DNA of 64,000 bases, from contig NZ_REFR01000013.1 in the NCBI RefSeq assembly GCF_003688555.1, positions 248,001 to 312,000 of the forward strand. Direction: 5' to 3'. The notes under the pieces were generated by a model. It did not search any database. It saw only the letters and a list, made by a program, of their open reading frames with translations, and was not told where the DNA came from. Below, piece by piece: positions 1 to 9,440 of this stretch; position 1 is the first letter of the stretch, and each line of letters begins with the position of its first letter. The stretch comes from Eilatimonas milleporae. GTDB taxonomy: Bacteria > Pseudomonadota > Alphaproteobacteria > Sphingomonadales > Kordiimonadaceae. The translations under genes were made by a program, and so were the position numbers.

Positions 1-600
1 GTGATTGGGGTAGAAACAGCGGGTCACGAAATCCGTTTCACCGTCACTGCCCGGTGCCGTGCAGATAAACCCCCACGGCGCGGCTTTGCACAATGCCGCC
101 ATGTCGGGCGCCAGTGTCTCGATGACCCGCTGTTCCGGAAACACAATCAACAGGTCGCGCAAACCCGCCAGCACCGTGTCGGGCGGATGGTCGAAAGCAT
201 GCGTCAAACTCTCGGGCGGCGTGACCTCCTGCGGCGTCACCATCGGGAAATCCATCGCCAGCATGTCGCCGTCACGTGTCACGGTCAGCAGGCCCGACCG
301 GGTGCTGAAGCGGATGACCTCAAGATCGGGTCGGATATGGCTGAAAATGACCTTGGCCGCCGCCAGGGTGGCATGACCGCACAGGTCGACTTCCACCGTC
401 GGGGTAAACCAGCGCAGGTCGAAATCCGCTTCTCCTTGCGCCGTGGGAACGACATAGGCGGTTTCCGACAGGTTATTTTCCCGCGCGATCGCCTGCATGA
501 TGTCGTCCTGAAGGAAATACGGCAATGGGCAGACCGCCGCCGGATTGCCGCCGAACGCGTGGCCTGTGAAGGCATCGATCTGAAAAAGCGCGATTTCCAC
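1..600 (-). CDS. PhzF-family isomerase-like protein, 3' end beyond window
   Basis: Reading leftward, the translation runs ALFQIDAFTGHAFGGNPAAV, then a segment with ENNLSETAYVV, then DLRWFTPTVEVDLCGHATLA. This is the N-terminal pattern of the PhzF (phenazine biosynthesis PhzF / diaminopimelate-epimerase fold) family: the GNPAAV loop, the conserved Glu of SET, and the CGHAT motif. About 200 codons are present and the frame is still open at base 1, so the C-terminus is missing. The start is a GTG at 600 or a TTG at 603, just after an in-frame stop. It is the last visible gene of a run with the YffB-like and CDF genes upstream on the same strand. The substrate of most PhzF homologues is unknown, so only the family is called. 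Confidence 0.85.
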   Translation of the reverse strand, partial: MEIALFQIDAFTGHAFGGNPAAVCPLPYFLQDDIMQAIARENNLSETAYVVPTAQGEADFDLRWFTPTVEVDLCGHATLAAAKVIFSHIRPDLEVIRFSTRSGLLTVTRDGDMLAMDFPMVTPQEVTPPESLTHAFDHPPDTVLAGLRDLLIVFPEQRVIETLAPDMAALCKAAPWGFICTAPGSDGETDFVTRCFYPNH

Positions 601-643
601 CAAGATACCGTTCCGCTACCCATTCGGAAGGCGGGTCTTCCCG

Positions 644-1006
644 TCACTCCGCCGTGTTGAGCCACCCGGCAAGAGCGTCACGGTCCTTTGCCGCGAAGCC
701 CAGCCTGTAATCCCCGTCTTTTTCCCACACCGGACGTTTGATCAGCGCCACATGCGCCAGCATCAATGCTGCCGCCCGCGCCGGATCAAGACCGGATTTA
801 TCCTCGTCATCGAGCTGCCGCCACGTCGTCCCCCTTTTATTCAGGAGGACTTCCCATCCAAGTGCCGTCATAAAAGCGTCAAACTTCTCCGCGCTCAAGC
901 CCTCTTTTCGGTAATCATGAAATCTGTGCGCGATATTTCGTTCCTTCAGCCAGGCACGCGCGGCCCGCACCGTGTCGCAATTGGCAATGCCGTAAATGGT
1001 CAGCAT
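644..1006 (-). CDS. ArsC/Spx-family thioredoxin-fold protein, YffB-like
   Basis: This 120-residue protein has the ArsC/Spx family layout: an N-terminal beta strand, then a Cys in YGIANCDTVRAARAWL, a central GWEVLLNKRGTTWRQL segment, and a C-terminal IKRPVWEKDG block typical of YffB/ArsC-like proteins. It has one N-terminal Cys, not a CXXC. The family includes glutaredoxin-dependent arsenate reductases, but YffB members are usually uncharacterised, and nothing here (no ars genes) supports arsenate as substrate. Its start overlaps the last codons of the upstream metal exporter gene, indicating translational coupling in a short operon. Confidence 0.85.
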   Translation of the reverse strand: MLTIYGIANCDTVRAARAWLKERNIAHRFHDYRKEGLSAEKFDAFMTALGWEVLLNKRGTTWRQLDDEDKSGLDPARAAALMLAHVALIKRPVWEKDGDYRLGFAAKDRDALAGWLNTAE

Positions 1007-1929
1007 GGACCTTTATCCTTCCTCATATCCAGCTCCCGGGCCGTCAGTATATCCGATTGCGCCCGCAAGGGGTCCACATGGATGATAACGTCGGCGCCGG
1101 GAAACGCTTCACTTAAGGTTGCTTCAATTTCTTCCGCGATCAGATGGGCCGCATCCAGGCTGAGCCCGCCGTCCACTTCGATATGCATCTCGATAAAGCG
1201 GTCGCGCCCGGCAGCGCGCGTGCGCAGCTTGTGCAGCCCCGCGACATCGCGGTTGCCCATGACAAGGTTGAAAATCCGTTCCCTCTCGTCGTCCGGCAGT
1301 TCCCGGTCCATGATCTGATCAATGGCCGGCCGCCCCGCTCTCCAGGCACCGCGCAAAATATAGGCCGTGATCCCAAGACCGGCCAGACCGTCCGCCGTGG
1401 CAAGGCCCGCCGTGCTGGCAAGTGCTGCCGCGATCACACCCAGATTCAGTGCCAGGTCCCCCTTGTAATGCAACGCATCGCCCTTGATGGCGAGAGAACG
1501 GGTCTTGGCGACCACATGGTTCTGAAAGCTCACAAGGCCGAGTGTGAGAGCAATCGCCGTTGCCGAAACCGCCAGGACCAGGGCCGACCGGACAATGGGT
1601 TCTGGCGCCATCAGATGGCGCACCGCCTCCAGCAACAGAAACAGGGCGGACCCCGTCATCAGCGTTGCCTGAAACAGGGCCGCCAGCGCTTCCGCCTTGC
1701 CATGTCCGAAGCGGTGGGTCCTGTCAGCCGGCCTGATGGCCGCCCGGACGGCGAACAAAGTGACCAGCGAAGCCGCCAGGTCAAGTCCGGAATCCGCCAC
1801 GGACCCCAGCATGGAAACCGATCCGGACAGCCACCATACGGCGGCCTTCGCCGACAGCAGCGATAGGGCGACACCAACCGACGCGGCGGTCGCCAGCCGC
1901 ACAAGTCTGTCGTCTGCCTCTCTTGCCAT
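1000..1929 (-). CDS. Cation diffusion facilitator (FieF-like) divalent metal exporter
   Basis: This 309-residue inner-membrane protein has the CDF family layout of six transmembrane segments and a C-terminal cytoplasmic domain. The metal-site acidic residues are seen in ADSGLDLAASLVTLFAVR (second helix) and HYKGDLALNLGVI (fifth helix, HXXXD). The His-rich interhelical segment reads DRTHRFGHGKAEALAAL, the usual GHGK(A/E)E motif. The C-terminal part (RDRFIEMHIEVDG through DVIIHVDPL) is the CDF dimerisation domain. It probably exports Zn2+ or Fe2+ against proton influx; the ion cannot be settled from the sequence. It heads the operon with the YffB-like and PhzF-like genes. Confidence 0.92.
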   Translation of the reverse strand: MAREADDRLVRLATAASVGVALSLLSAKAAVWWLSGSVSMLGSVADSGLDLAASLVTLFAVRAAIRPADRTHRFGHGKAEALAALFQATLMTGSALFLLLEAVRHLMAPEPIVRSALVLAVSATAIALTLGLVSFQNHVVAKTRSLAIKGDALHYKGDLALNLGVIAAALASTAGLATADGLAGLGITAYILRGAWRAGRPAIDQIMDRELPDDERERIFNLVMGNRDVAGLHKLRTRAAGRDRFIEMHIEVDGGLSLDAAHLIAEEIEATLSEAFPGADVIIHVDPLRAQSDILTARELDMRKDKGPC

Positions 1930-2000
1930 ATCTCAGCCCCGAATTTCATGTGGAAACGGCCCTGTCTTGGTGCAGCGGCTTGTTTCACAAGGCAGTCTAG

Positions 2001-2037
2001 AAAACAAAAGGCGCGCGGCTCAAGTTTTCCGCGCGCC
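2001..2037 (-). terminator. Rho-independent terminator of the F0 ATP synthase operon
   Basis: A perfect 9-bp stem (GGCGCGCGG / CCGCGCGCC, loop of 10) lies 42 bases past the atpF stop. Read on the minus strand it is followed by TTTTGTTTT. This is the expected place and form for an intrinsic terminator. Confidence 0.8.
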
Positions 2038-2078
2038 CTTCGATCAAGACGGTCTTCAATACACCGGCGGGATTGCCG

Positions 2079-2585
2079 TTAATGCAGCTTACCTTCAACA
2101 TCCCCGATGGATTTGGTGATAAGGGCCGACCCGTCGCGGCCTTTCAATTTGTCGCTCAGGACACTCTCGGCCGCGCTGACCGCCACATCGACGGCGGCTG
2201 CCCGAACCTGCTTCAGGGCATGGGCCTCGGCCTGGGCGATCTTGTCCTCGGCCGCTTTGGTGCGGCGCTCGATCAGGGACGCGATCTGCTCCTTGGTCGC
2301 GGCCACCATAAGGTCGGCGTCTTCCTTCGCCTGGGCGACGATATTGTCCGCTTCCCGCTGGGTCTCGCGTTGGCGGGCCTGGGCATCGCTCAGGGACTTC
2401 TCCGCCTCCTCGCGCAGGGACCGGGCTTCCGTCAATTGTTTGGAAATCGCTTCCGCACGGGCATCCAGCATGGCCGCGATATTTTTGTGAACGCGTTGCC
2501 ACAAACCGATCCCGACGAATGCGGCAAAGGACCCGGCCACCCAGAATGTGGGGTCCATGTAAAAGGGTTCGCCGCCACTGGCCAT
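2079..2585 (-). CDS. atpF: ATP synthase F0 subunit b
   Basis: This 168-residue protein has one N-terminal membrane helix (DPTFWVAGSFAAFVGIGLW) followed by a long charged Ala/Glu/Arg-rich helical region, the peripheral stalk that joins F0 to F1. It lies 3 bases after the b' gene, the order usual in alphaproteobacteria and other organisms with two different b-type subunits. The start is an ATG at 2585; a second Met at residue 10 is possible. It is the last gene before the hairpin terminator, so the F1 genes must be elsewhere. Confidence 0.95.
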   Translation of the reverse strand: MASGGEPFYMDPTFWVAGSFAAFVGIGLWQRVHKNIAAMLDARAEAISKQLTEARSLREEAEKSLSDAQARQRETQREADNIVAQAKEDADLMVAATKEQIASLIERRTKAAEDKIAQAEAHALKQVRAAAVDVAVSAAESVLSDKLKGRDGSALITKSIGDVEGKLH

Positions 2586-2588
2586 AAT

Positions 2589-3149
2589 TCAGGCTCCCTC
2601 GGTTTTGTTGCGGGCTTGCGTGACCGCCTTGGTGACAGCGGCTTCATCCACTTGCAGACCGGCCAGATGATCGACCATGGCGGTCGCAACGTCCCGCGCC
2701 ATGTCATCCAGTCCGGCAAGGGCACTGTCCTGTGCCTTTGCGATTCGCTTCTCGGCATCGGCCGCCTGGGCGTTCAGCTTTTCGTCCAGATCGCCCTGCG
2801 CCTTTTCAAATTGCTGACGGGCACGATCCTTGGCGCCTTGCAAAAGATTCTGCGCTTCTATCCGTGCGTCGGTCAGTGTTTTTTCATACGCCGCACGCAC
2901 GGACTCCGCTTCACCGCCCAGACGCTCCGCCGTGTCCAGATCGTCGGCGATACGTTCCTCGCGGTCGGACAGAACCCGGTTGAGACCCGGCAGCACCATC
3001 CGGGATACGATCAGATACAGCAGCACGAAACTGATCAGAAGCCAGACAAGCTGCGGCTCGAATGTCGTCGCATCGAACTGCGGCAATCCGCCTGACTGTT
3101 CAGCAGGGTGGCTTACCTCGCTGTATAAGGTTTCTTGCGTATCGGCCAT
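2589..3149 (-). CDS. atpG: ATP synthase F0 subunit b'
   Basis: This 186-residue protein has a short polar N-terminus, one hydrophobic helix (PQLVWLLISFVLLYLIVSRM) and a long coiled-coil-forming tail. It is the divergent b' subunit that pairs with b in the peripheral stalk of proteobacterial and photosynthetic-type enzymes. The ATG at 3149 is preferred over an upstream TTG at 3173 because a GAGG sits about 9 bases before it. The symbol atpG (also atpX or atpF2) is used inconsistently for this subunit. Confidence 0.93.
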   Translation of the reverse strand: MADTQETLYSEVSHPAEQSGGLPQFDATTFEPQLVWLLISFVLLYLIVSRMVLPGLNRVLSDREERIADDLDTAERLGGEAESVRAAYEKTLTDARIEAQNLLQGAKDRARQQFEKAQGDLDEKLNAQAADAEKRIAKAQDSALAGLDDMARDVATAMVDHLAGLQVDEAAVTKAVTQARNKTEGA

Positions 3150-3301
3150 GGAACCGCGCCTCGCCTTTACCAAATCTCAGATTTTTCCGCCACCGCACCG
3201 GCCGGCATATGGGCCGGGCCGGACACAGGACGGAAAGCAATCGGCTGATCCGGCATGGCGAACCGCCGCCGGATCAGCATGCGCAATCGGCCCCGTCCGT
3301 C

Positions 3302-3529
3302 TTAAACGACGAACAGCAGCAGGATTGCGATCAGCAGGGCAAAAATGCCGAGGGCTTCGGTCAGGGCAAAGCCCAGCAGCAGGTTGCCGAACACTTTCGG
3401 CGCGGCTGACGGGTTGCGCAGGGCACCGGCCAGAAAGTTGCCGAAGATATGGCCAAGACCGATACCCACACCGGCCAGCGCCAGAGTGGCAATACCGGCA
3501 CCGATCATTTTTGCAGCTTCAACGTCCAT
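3302..3529 (-). CDS. atpE: ATP synthase F0 subunit c (proteolipid)
   Basis: A 75-residue hairpin of two membrane helices. The first is rich in Gly/Ala ([20 protein letters not shown]), the polar loop carries ALRNPSA, and the second contains the proton-binding Glu58 in [14 protein letters not shown]. The RNP loop contacts the F1 central stalk. The length and the Glu fit a proton-driven rotor ring; the Gln and Thr/Ser ligands of sodium-type rings are not evident. It lies between atpB and the b' gene. Confidence 0.97.
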   Translation of the reverse strand: MDVEAAKMIGAGIATLALAGVGIGLGHIFGNFLAGALRNPSAAPKVFGNLLLGFALTEALGIFALLIAILLLFVV

Positions 3530-3614
3530 TTTTCATTCCTTTAACTGAAGTGTAAGCAAAGAGTGGTTTTCAAAGCGGCATCGCCTGCCCGCATGAACAG
3601 GCGATCAGATTTCC

Positions 3615-4370
3615 CTAGTGCGCAGGATGTAACGCATCATGCAGGTAGATACAGGACAGGATCGCGAATACATAAGCCTGCAGGAAGGCCACCAGAAGTT
3701 CGAGAGCGGTCAAAAAGATATTGAAGGCAAACGGCAAAACAGCCATCGGCGCGATAATACCGCCCGCAAGACCGAGAGAGACGACAAAACCGGCAAAAAC
3801 CTTCAGCATGATATGCCCTGCCATCATATTGGCGAACAGACGCACTGACAGACTGACAGGCCGGGTGAAATAGCTGATCACCTCGATCGGCACGATGATG
3901 ATGTACAGCGGCACGGGCACGCCCGACGGCACGAACAGCTTCAGAAAGCCAAAGCCGTGCTTGACAATGCCCAGCAATGTCACGCCAATGAAAACGACCA
4001 GCGCCATGGCCAGTGTCACGGCGATATGACTTGTCACCGTGAAGCTGTAAGGGATCATGCCGGCGATATTGGCACCCAGCACAAACATGAAAAGGGTAAA
4101 GATAAAGGGGAAATAAGCCTTGCCGTCCTTGCCCACATTGTCGCGGACCATACCGGCGACGAACTCATAGGCCATCTCCACCGCTGTCTGCCAGCGACCC
4201 GGCACAAGCGCCGCGCGGCGCATACCGCCGATCATGAAGAAGGACATCGCCCCCACAACGATCAGCATCCACAGGGCGCTGTTGGTGAAAGAGGCGTCTA
4301 TACCGGCAATATCGATCGGTGCCAGGGTTTTGATCTCGAACTGCTCAAGGGGGCTGTGCTGCTCTGCCAC
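3615..4370 (-). CDS. atpB: ATP synthase F0 subunit a
   Basis: Five to six membrane helices and the key motif SLSVRLFANMMAGHIMLKV, whose Arg lies against the c-ring and is needed for proton translocation, identify subunit a. The C-terminal helix pair (LELLVAFLQAYVFAILSCIY) carries the conserved Glu/Gln half-channel residues. The start given is a GTG at 4370 (251 residues, beginning VAEQHSPLEQFEIK), chosen because GGAAGAGG lies 8 bases upstream. An earlier in-frame GTG at 4397 would add 9 residues. Confidence 0.95.
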   Translation of the reverse strand: MAEQHSPLEQFEIKTLAPIDIAGIDASFTNSALWMLIVVGAMSFFMIGGMRRAALVPGRWQTAVEMAYEFVAGMVRDNVGKDGKAYFPFIFTLFMFVLGANIAGMIPYSFTVTSHIAVTLAMALVVFIGVTLLGIVKHGFGFLKLFVPSGVPVPLYIIIVPIEVISYFTRPVSLSVRLFANMMAGHIMLKVFAGFVVSLGLAGGIIAPMAVLPFAFNIFLTALELLVAFLQAYVFAILSCIYLHDALHPAH

Positions 4371-4447
4371 GACGTTGGCCTCTTCCCGAAATTCCACCGC
4401 CCCGTCACAGGCCGGTTCACATTATGAAACCATCCGGGCAGGCCCGG

Positions 4448-4774
4448 TCATGGCGTCTTGTCTTGTTCGCCTTTGGTATCGTCAAGATCGGCCTGCATGC
4501 TCTGCGCCGTACGGACCACATTGCGTATACCGGCCCCGAAACCAAGGAAGAGAAGCAGGATCAGCAGGAAAGGACGCGTACCGAACAGATCGTCGGCCAT
4601 GTACCCGAAAAGACCGCCAACGGCAACACCGACGACCAGATCCAGCCCCATGCGCATCGCCTGACCAAGCGGCGACGGCGTCGCATGCTCACTGTCAGGC
4701 TTATGGACTTTCGCCCGTGCCGCGGCCAGACGCTGATCGAAATCGCGGCGATCTTCCTGATTATCGCCGGTCAT
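4448..4774 (-). CDS. atpI: AtpI-family F0F1 assembly protein
   Basis: This 108-residue protein has a polar N-terminus and two membrane helices (LGQAMRMGLDLVVGVAVGGL and RPFLLILLLFLGFGAGIRNV) with an intervening GYMADDLFGT, the AtpI/Q form found at the start of many alphaproteobacterial atp operons. AtpI is thought to help c-ring assembly or magnesium uptake and is usually not essential. It is the first gene of this F0 operon, immediately downstream of the predicted promoter. Confidence 0.88.
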   Translation of the reverse strand: MTGDNQEDRRDFDQRLAAARAKVHKPDSEHATPSPLGQAMRMGLDLVVGVAVGGLFGYMADDLFGTRPFLLILLLFLGFGAGIRNVVRTAQSMQADLDDTKGEQDKTP

Positions 4775-4855
4775 ATGCGGCAGCGCTTGCCAAGCCCTTT
4801 CTCATCCCTGCAGATATCCCACTCAACCCCATGGGCTCCGCCAAAAGGCGGTTGC

Positions 4856-4884
4856 ACCATAGAGACTGCCCCAAACAGTGTCAA
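4856..4884 (-). promoter_or_regulatory. Predicted sigma70-type promoter of the F0 operon
   Basis: On the minus strand a perfect TTGACA (-35, bases 4884-4879) is separated by exactly 17 bases from TATGGT (-10, bases 4861-4856). The -10 lies about 80 bases before the atpI start. The call rests on the match to the consensus and the position only. Confidence 0.6.
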
Positions 4885-4945
4885 GACGCTTTAGAAACAG
4901 TCTAAGCTATTGATTTTATTATATATTATTCAAGTGCAACAGCCA

Positions 4946-7900
4946 TTAACTCGCTTCCCGCAATTGTGCCGCCCGCTCCAGGTCGACCGAGACCAGGCTG
5001 GAAACGCCGCGCTCGGCCATGGTCACCCCGAAAAGGCGACGCATCCGCGACATGGTCACCGCATTGTGTGTCACGATCAGAAAGCGGGTTTCCGTCCGGG
5101 TGGTCATGGCATCCAGTAGATTGCAGAAGCGTTCCACATTGGCGTCATCAAGGGGGGCATCCACCTCATCCAGAACACAGATGGGGGCCGGGTTCGTCAT
5201 GAAGACGGCAAAAATCAGCGACAGGGCCGTCAGAGCCTGCTCGCCGCCGGACAACAGCGACAACACCTGAAGCCGTTTACCCGGAGGGCTGGCGAAAATC
5301 TCCAGCCCGGCTTCAAGCGGGTCGTCGGACTCGGTCAGTTTCAGATGCGCCTCGCCGCCACCGAACAGCGTCCGGAACAAATCCCCGAAATGCGCGTTGA
5401 CGGCATCGAAGGCGGCCAGAAGCCGCTCGCGCCCTTCGCGATTCAGACTGCCGATGGCACCGCGCAGACGGTGGATCGCCGCTTCCAGGTCTTCCCGCTC
5501 GCTTTGCAGATGCTCCATCTGGGTTTCGATTTCGCTCAGTTCTTCCTCGGCCCGCAGGTTGACGGCCCCCAGCCGGTCCCGTTCGCGCTTCAGCTTCTCC
5601 AGCCGGCTTTCGAACACGCTGACATCGGGCAGGCTATCGTCATCGGTCCCGGTCGGCGGAAGACCGACAGCCTCCAGCACCTGCGTGGGGGCACAGGAAA
5701 ACCGCTCGCCGATCCGCGCGGCCAGATCCTTGCGGCGCGCGGTCGCGGTCTCCACCGCGGCCTCGGCCCGGATTTGCGCTTCCCGCACACCGCTATGGGC
5801 GGTTTCGGCCTCCTTCAGCTGTCTGTCGGCCTGCCGGACCGTTTCTTCCGCGCGGGCCAGCTTGTCGGCACTGTCCTTCTGACGGTCTTCCGCCTCGGCC
5901 AGTGCGGTCAACAGCGCATCGCGGCGTGCCGTCATATCGGCCGGTCCCTGCGTCAGGGTCTTGATTCCCGCCTCGGCCTGATCGCGGCGTTCGTCAAGGG
6001 CGGCAAGCTGCGTTTCACTCTGGCTGCGGCGGCGCTCCCAGGCCCGCTGCTCTTCGGTAATCGCTTTCAGGCGGTCTTGTCGGGTCACGCTTTCCCGGCG
6101 CAATCCGTCATAAGCCGCCCGTGCCGCCGCCAGATCCCTCCGCGCTGCCTCCACCCGGCCGCGCACCTCCTCAAGGGTGGCTTCCAGAGCGTCACGCGGT
6201 GGCAGGGCGGCAATTTTCCCGTCAATCTCGGACAGGCGCGCCCCGGTCTCCGCCGCGTCCGCCTCAAGGCGGGCAATACCGTCCCGCAACGTCGTCACAC
6301 GGCTTTCCCGTCTGGCGGCTTCCTGCTCGGCCTCAGCCAAAAAACGGCGGGCCGTACTCAGCGCGCTTTCGGCGTCACGGCGGGCGGTCCGCTGGGCCGT
6401 TTCCGCCTGCCGCGCATGGGACAGCCCGTCTTCGGCCATAGTCATGGCTTTCTTGCTGTCTTCCACCTGGGACGACAGTGTTTCCGCATCGCGTTTCAGG
6501 CCGTCCAGCCGGTTACGCTGTTCCATGCGGACCGTCGCGGCGGACGGGGCGCCGGCCTGCCGGACATAACCGTCCCAACGCCACAAGGCACCCTGTTTGG
6601 AAACCAGTTGCGCGCCCGGCGGCAGGGCGGCAACAATGTCCGCACCGTCACCGTTTTTCACCAGGCCGCAGAACGCTAAGCGGCGGCTCAACGCCTTTGG
6701 GACAGTGACATGACCGGACAGGGGAACAACCGTCCCGGGCCATTCGGGCGCCGGCAGGCTGTCCAGGATCTGCCAGAAATGGTCGCCGTCCACCGTCAGA
6801 CCGGCATCGAGATCCTCACCGAATGCGGCGCCGGCGGCCCGCTCATATCCGGGTTCGGCATGCACATCCTTGCCCACGGCGTCATCGGCCCCGCCGGTAT
6901 CCCGGCCAAGCAGACCGTCCAGGGACCCGATTTCCGACTGCAACGACCGCAGACGGCCAGCCAGGTCGGCATGGCGGGCCGCCGCACTCTCCTGGGTGCG
7001 GCGCGCCTGTTCCGTGGCGGCTTCAGCCGCCTCAAGGGCACGGGACAGACTGTCCAGCCCCTGCTCGGCCGCGCTCACGTCGGCCTGTGCCCGGGCAACG
7101 GCGGACTGGGCGGCATCACCGGCCACCAGCGCGGACAGGGTCTCGCCCGCCTTGGCAAGTTCAAGACCGATCTGTTCCGCGCGCCTGTTAACCGCCAGGC
7201 GGTCACTGTCCAGGCTGGACCGCCGGGCGCGTGCCTTGGCCGCCTGTTCCGCGGCACCGTCATAAGACTGCTCGGCCGCGTTCGCGGCCTCGGCAACCGT
7301 TTCCAGGGCCTGACGGGCTTCTTCTTCATGAACTGACTGTTCAGCGTCCGCCCTGGTCAGTCTGTCGTGTTCATTGCCAAGCCGCGTCAGGGCGCCCCTT
7401 GCATCCTCTGCGGCGTCCGCTTCGCGAACGCGGTCGGCGGCAATCTGCTCCAAGCCGGCTTTCAGGTCATCCAGCCGCTCCTGTCTGCGGCGCTCTTCCG
7501 TTTCAAGGGTTTCCTTCTCATGAGCCAGACGCTGACGCGCCGCCGCGGTCTGCGCCGCCGCCTCCCGCAGGGCCGGAATGGCGGCGGCGGCATCGGCCTG
7601 ATGACGGCTGGCCGATGCCACCAGGCCGGCGGCATCGCCGACACGCGCGGTCGCCTCTTTCAGGGTGCGTTCCAGCAGGACCACTTCATCGGCCGCGACT
7701 TTCCAGCGTATGAAGAACAGCCCGGCTTCGGCCTGGCGGATATCGCCGCTGATCTCACGATAGCGTATGGCCTGCTTGGCCTGGCGCTTCAGACTGGCGG
7801 CCTGTGTCGCCATGGCCTGTATCACATCCTGCAAACGCGCAAGATTGCCCTCCGCGCCGCGCAGGCGGTTTTCCGCCTCCCGCCTTCTGGAATGAAGGCC

Positions 7901-8413
7901 GGTGATACCGGCGGCCTCTTCAAGCACGGCGCGGCGGTCCTGCGGCTTGGCATTGATCAGCGTCCCGATACGGCCCTGACTGACCAGTGCGGGGGAATGG
8001 GCGCCCGTGGCCGCGTCCGCGAAAAGAAGCTGGACGTCTTTTTGCCGCACATCGCGTCCGTTGATGCGATAGGCCGAACCGGAGTCCCGCTCGATCCGCC
8101 GCGTGACCTCGATCAGATCCTCGTCATTCCAGCCGGCGGGGGCATCGCGGGTGATATTGTCGAGGACAAGCGTCACTTCCGCCAGTCCCCGGGCACCCCG
8201 CCGGTCGGTACCGGCGAAGATGACATCCTCCATCCCCGTACCGCGCAGGGATTTCGCCCGGTTTTCCCCCATGACCCACCGCAGCGCTTCCAGAAGATTG
8301 GATTTACCGCAGCCGTTCGGGCCGACAACGCCGGTCAGTCCCGGCTCGATCAGCAACTCGGTCGGATCGACAAAGGATTTAAAGCCTGAAAGTCTTAGGC
8401 GCGCGAAATGCAT
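4946..8413 (-). CDS. smc: Chromosome partition ATPase SMC
   Basis: At 1155 residues this is the usual length for a bacterial SMC. The N-terminus has Walker A GPNGCGKSN (residues 31-39). Two long coiled-coil regions flank a hinge at about residues 500-640. The C-terminal head has the ABC signature LLSGGEQALTALSL and Walker B VLDEVDAPLDDAN. The protein dimerises at the hinge and, with ScpA and ScpB (not in this window), organises and segregates newly replicated chromosomes. It lies downstream of the DsbA-like gene in the mutY-dciA-dsbA-smc neighbourhood seen in many alphaproteobacteria. Confidence 0.97.
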   Translation of the reverse strand: MHFARLRLSGFKSFVDPTELLIEPGLTGVVGPNGCGKSNLLEALRWVMGENRAKSLRGTGMEDVIFAGTDRRGARGLAEVTLVLDNITRDAPAGWNDEDLIEVTRRIERDSGSAYRINGRDVRQKDVQLLFADAATGAHSPALVSQGRIGTLINAKPQDRRAVLEEAAGITGLHSRRREAENRLRGAEGNLARLQDVIQAMATQAASLKRQAKQAIRYREISGDIRQAEAGLFFIRWKVAADEVVLLERTLKEATARVGDAAGLVASASRHQADAAAAIPALREAAAQTAAARQRLAHEKETLETEERRRQERLDDLKAGLEQIAADRVREADAAEDARGALTRLGNEHDRLTRADAEQSVHEEEARQALETVAEAANAAEQSYDGAAEQAAKARARRSSLDSDRLAVNRRAEQIGLELAKAGETLSALVAGDAAQSAVARAQADVSAAEQGLDSLSRALEAAEAATEQARRTQESAAARHADLAGRLRSLQSEIGSLDGLLGRDTGGADDAVGKDVHAEPGYERAAGAAFGEDLDAGLTVDGDHFWQILDSLPAPEWPGTVVPLSGHVTVPKALSRRLAFCGLVKNGDGADIVAALPPGAQLVSKQGALWRWDGYVRQAGAPSAATVRMEQRNRLDGLKRDAETLSSQVEDSKKAMTMAEDGLSHARQAETAQRTARRDAESALSTARRFLAEAEQEAARRESRVTTLRDGIARLEADAAETGARLSEIDGKIAALPPRDALEATLEEVRGRVEAARRDLAAARAAYDGLRRESVTRQDRLKAITEEQRAWERRRSQSETQLAALDERRDQAEAGIKTLTQGPADMTARRDALLTALAEAEDRQKDSADKLARAEETVRQADRQLKEAETAHSGVREAQIRAEAAVETATARRKDLAARIGERFSCAPTQVLEAVGLPPTGTDDDSLPDVSVFESRLEKLKRERDRLGAVNLRAEEELSEIETQMEHLQSEREDLEAAIHRLRGAIGSLNREGRERLLAAFDAVNAHFGDLFRTLFGGGEAHLKLTESDDPLEAGLEIFASPPGKRLQVLSLLSGGEQALTALSLIFAVFMTNPAPICVLDEVDAPLDDANVERFCNLLDAMTTRTETRFLIVTHNAVTMSRMRRLFGVTMAERGVSSLVSVDLERAAQLREAS

Positions 8414-8598
8414 GCCTGCCCTTACCCCTCCCCACTCCGGAGGCCCTGAGGCCTCCTTGAGCCGGGCGGCGCGCCTTTTCGGTTACACCTTCGCAATGGG
8501 CGAACCGCCCCGGTTTTCCTGCAATGGTCTTCTTTTATCTGCAATGCGCTTTCCCGTACCGGCACCGTGCGGCGGCGCAGTCATGGGACAGGCACGGC

Positions 8599-9300
8599 TT
8601 ATAGTTTACCGTCGACCACATCGATCAGTTCACGGTAATCATTCAGTGTCTTCCCGTCGACGATCAGGGTCGGCGTACCGGTGATGTCAAACTCTTCCTG
8701 ACCACGTTGCGTCATGTCGACCAGATGCTGGTGCATATCCGTGTTGGAAACACAACGGTCAAACTGGGTCCGGCTGATCCCGGCACGCCGGGCAATACCG
8801 GCCAGCGCCCCCATGGGATCTTCCGAGCGCATCCATTCATCCTGACGCGCGAAATAGCTTTTCAGCAACTGCTTGCCCACATCCATCGTGCTGCACCGCA
8901 TCGCCGTCGACGCCGCCAGATCGTAGCGGTTCATGACAAAATTGCGGAAAATGAACCGGACCTTGCCGGTGGCGATGTAATCGCTTTCCAGCTGGGGAAA
9001 CACAGTCGCGGCAAATGTCGCGCAGTGCGGACAGGTCAGGGATGCATATTCGATGATTTCCACCGGTGCATCCGCAGACCCGTAGACGAGATCGCCCCAC
9101 AACCCCTCGCCGCTGCCGGCTTCATTGGACTCTGCGCCGGCATCCTGCGCGCTTGCGGATACGGCCACGACGGAATCCGTCCCAGCCGCGACAGGCCCGG
9201 CTTCATCGGTACCGCCGTCGGCCTGGCCGCACGCAGCCGCCAGCAGTGTCAGGGCCGCCAACAGAGAAAGTCTGCCATTTGCGAATTTGTTGTGGATCAT
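8599..9300 (-). CDS. DsbA-family thioredoxin-fold lipoprotein
   Basis: The 233-residue product begins with a lipoprotein signal (SLLAALTLLAAAC, lipobox LAAC), then a low-complexity linker and a DsbA-like domain with active site CPHC in EYASLTCPHCATFAATVF, and the cis-Pro region DITGTPTLIVDGK. It is therefore probably a membrane-anchored periplasmic thiol oxidoreductase, of the DsbA/BdbD-like group with a short inserted helical domain. The start at 9300 (MIHNKF) is chosen because it gives a proper signal peptide; the frame is open 57 bases further upstream. It lies between dciA and smc on the same strand. Confidence 0.88.
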   Translation of the reverse strand: MIHNKFANGRLSLLAALTLLAAACGQADGGTDEAGPVAAGTDSVVAVSASAQDAGAESNEAGSGEGLWGDLVYGSADAPVEIIEYASLTCPHCATFAATVFPQLESDYIATGKVRFIFRNFVMNRYDLAASTAMRCSTMDVGKQLLKSYFARQDEWMRSEDPMGALAGIARRAGISRTQFDRCVSNTDMHQHLVDMTQRGQEEFDITGTPTLIVDGKTLNDYRELIDVVDGKL

Positions 9301-9440
9301 ATCGCACCATCTACCATATCTAGTGTTTATCCTGCGCCACGCATAGGTAAGAGTCAATCGCCGCGCTGCTCATCGCCGTGCCATGAATGGCATTTTCGTA
9401 TTGAACCGTTCACACAGGACAACCTGTCCTGTCTGCCGCT

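Noticed and set aside
644-1929. Arsenic resistance operon
   Set aside because: The ArsC-like gene is of the YffB type and no arsR, arsB or acr3 gene is present; the neighbour is a CDF exporter.
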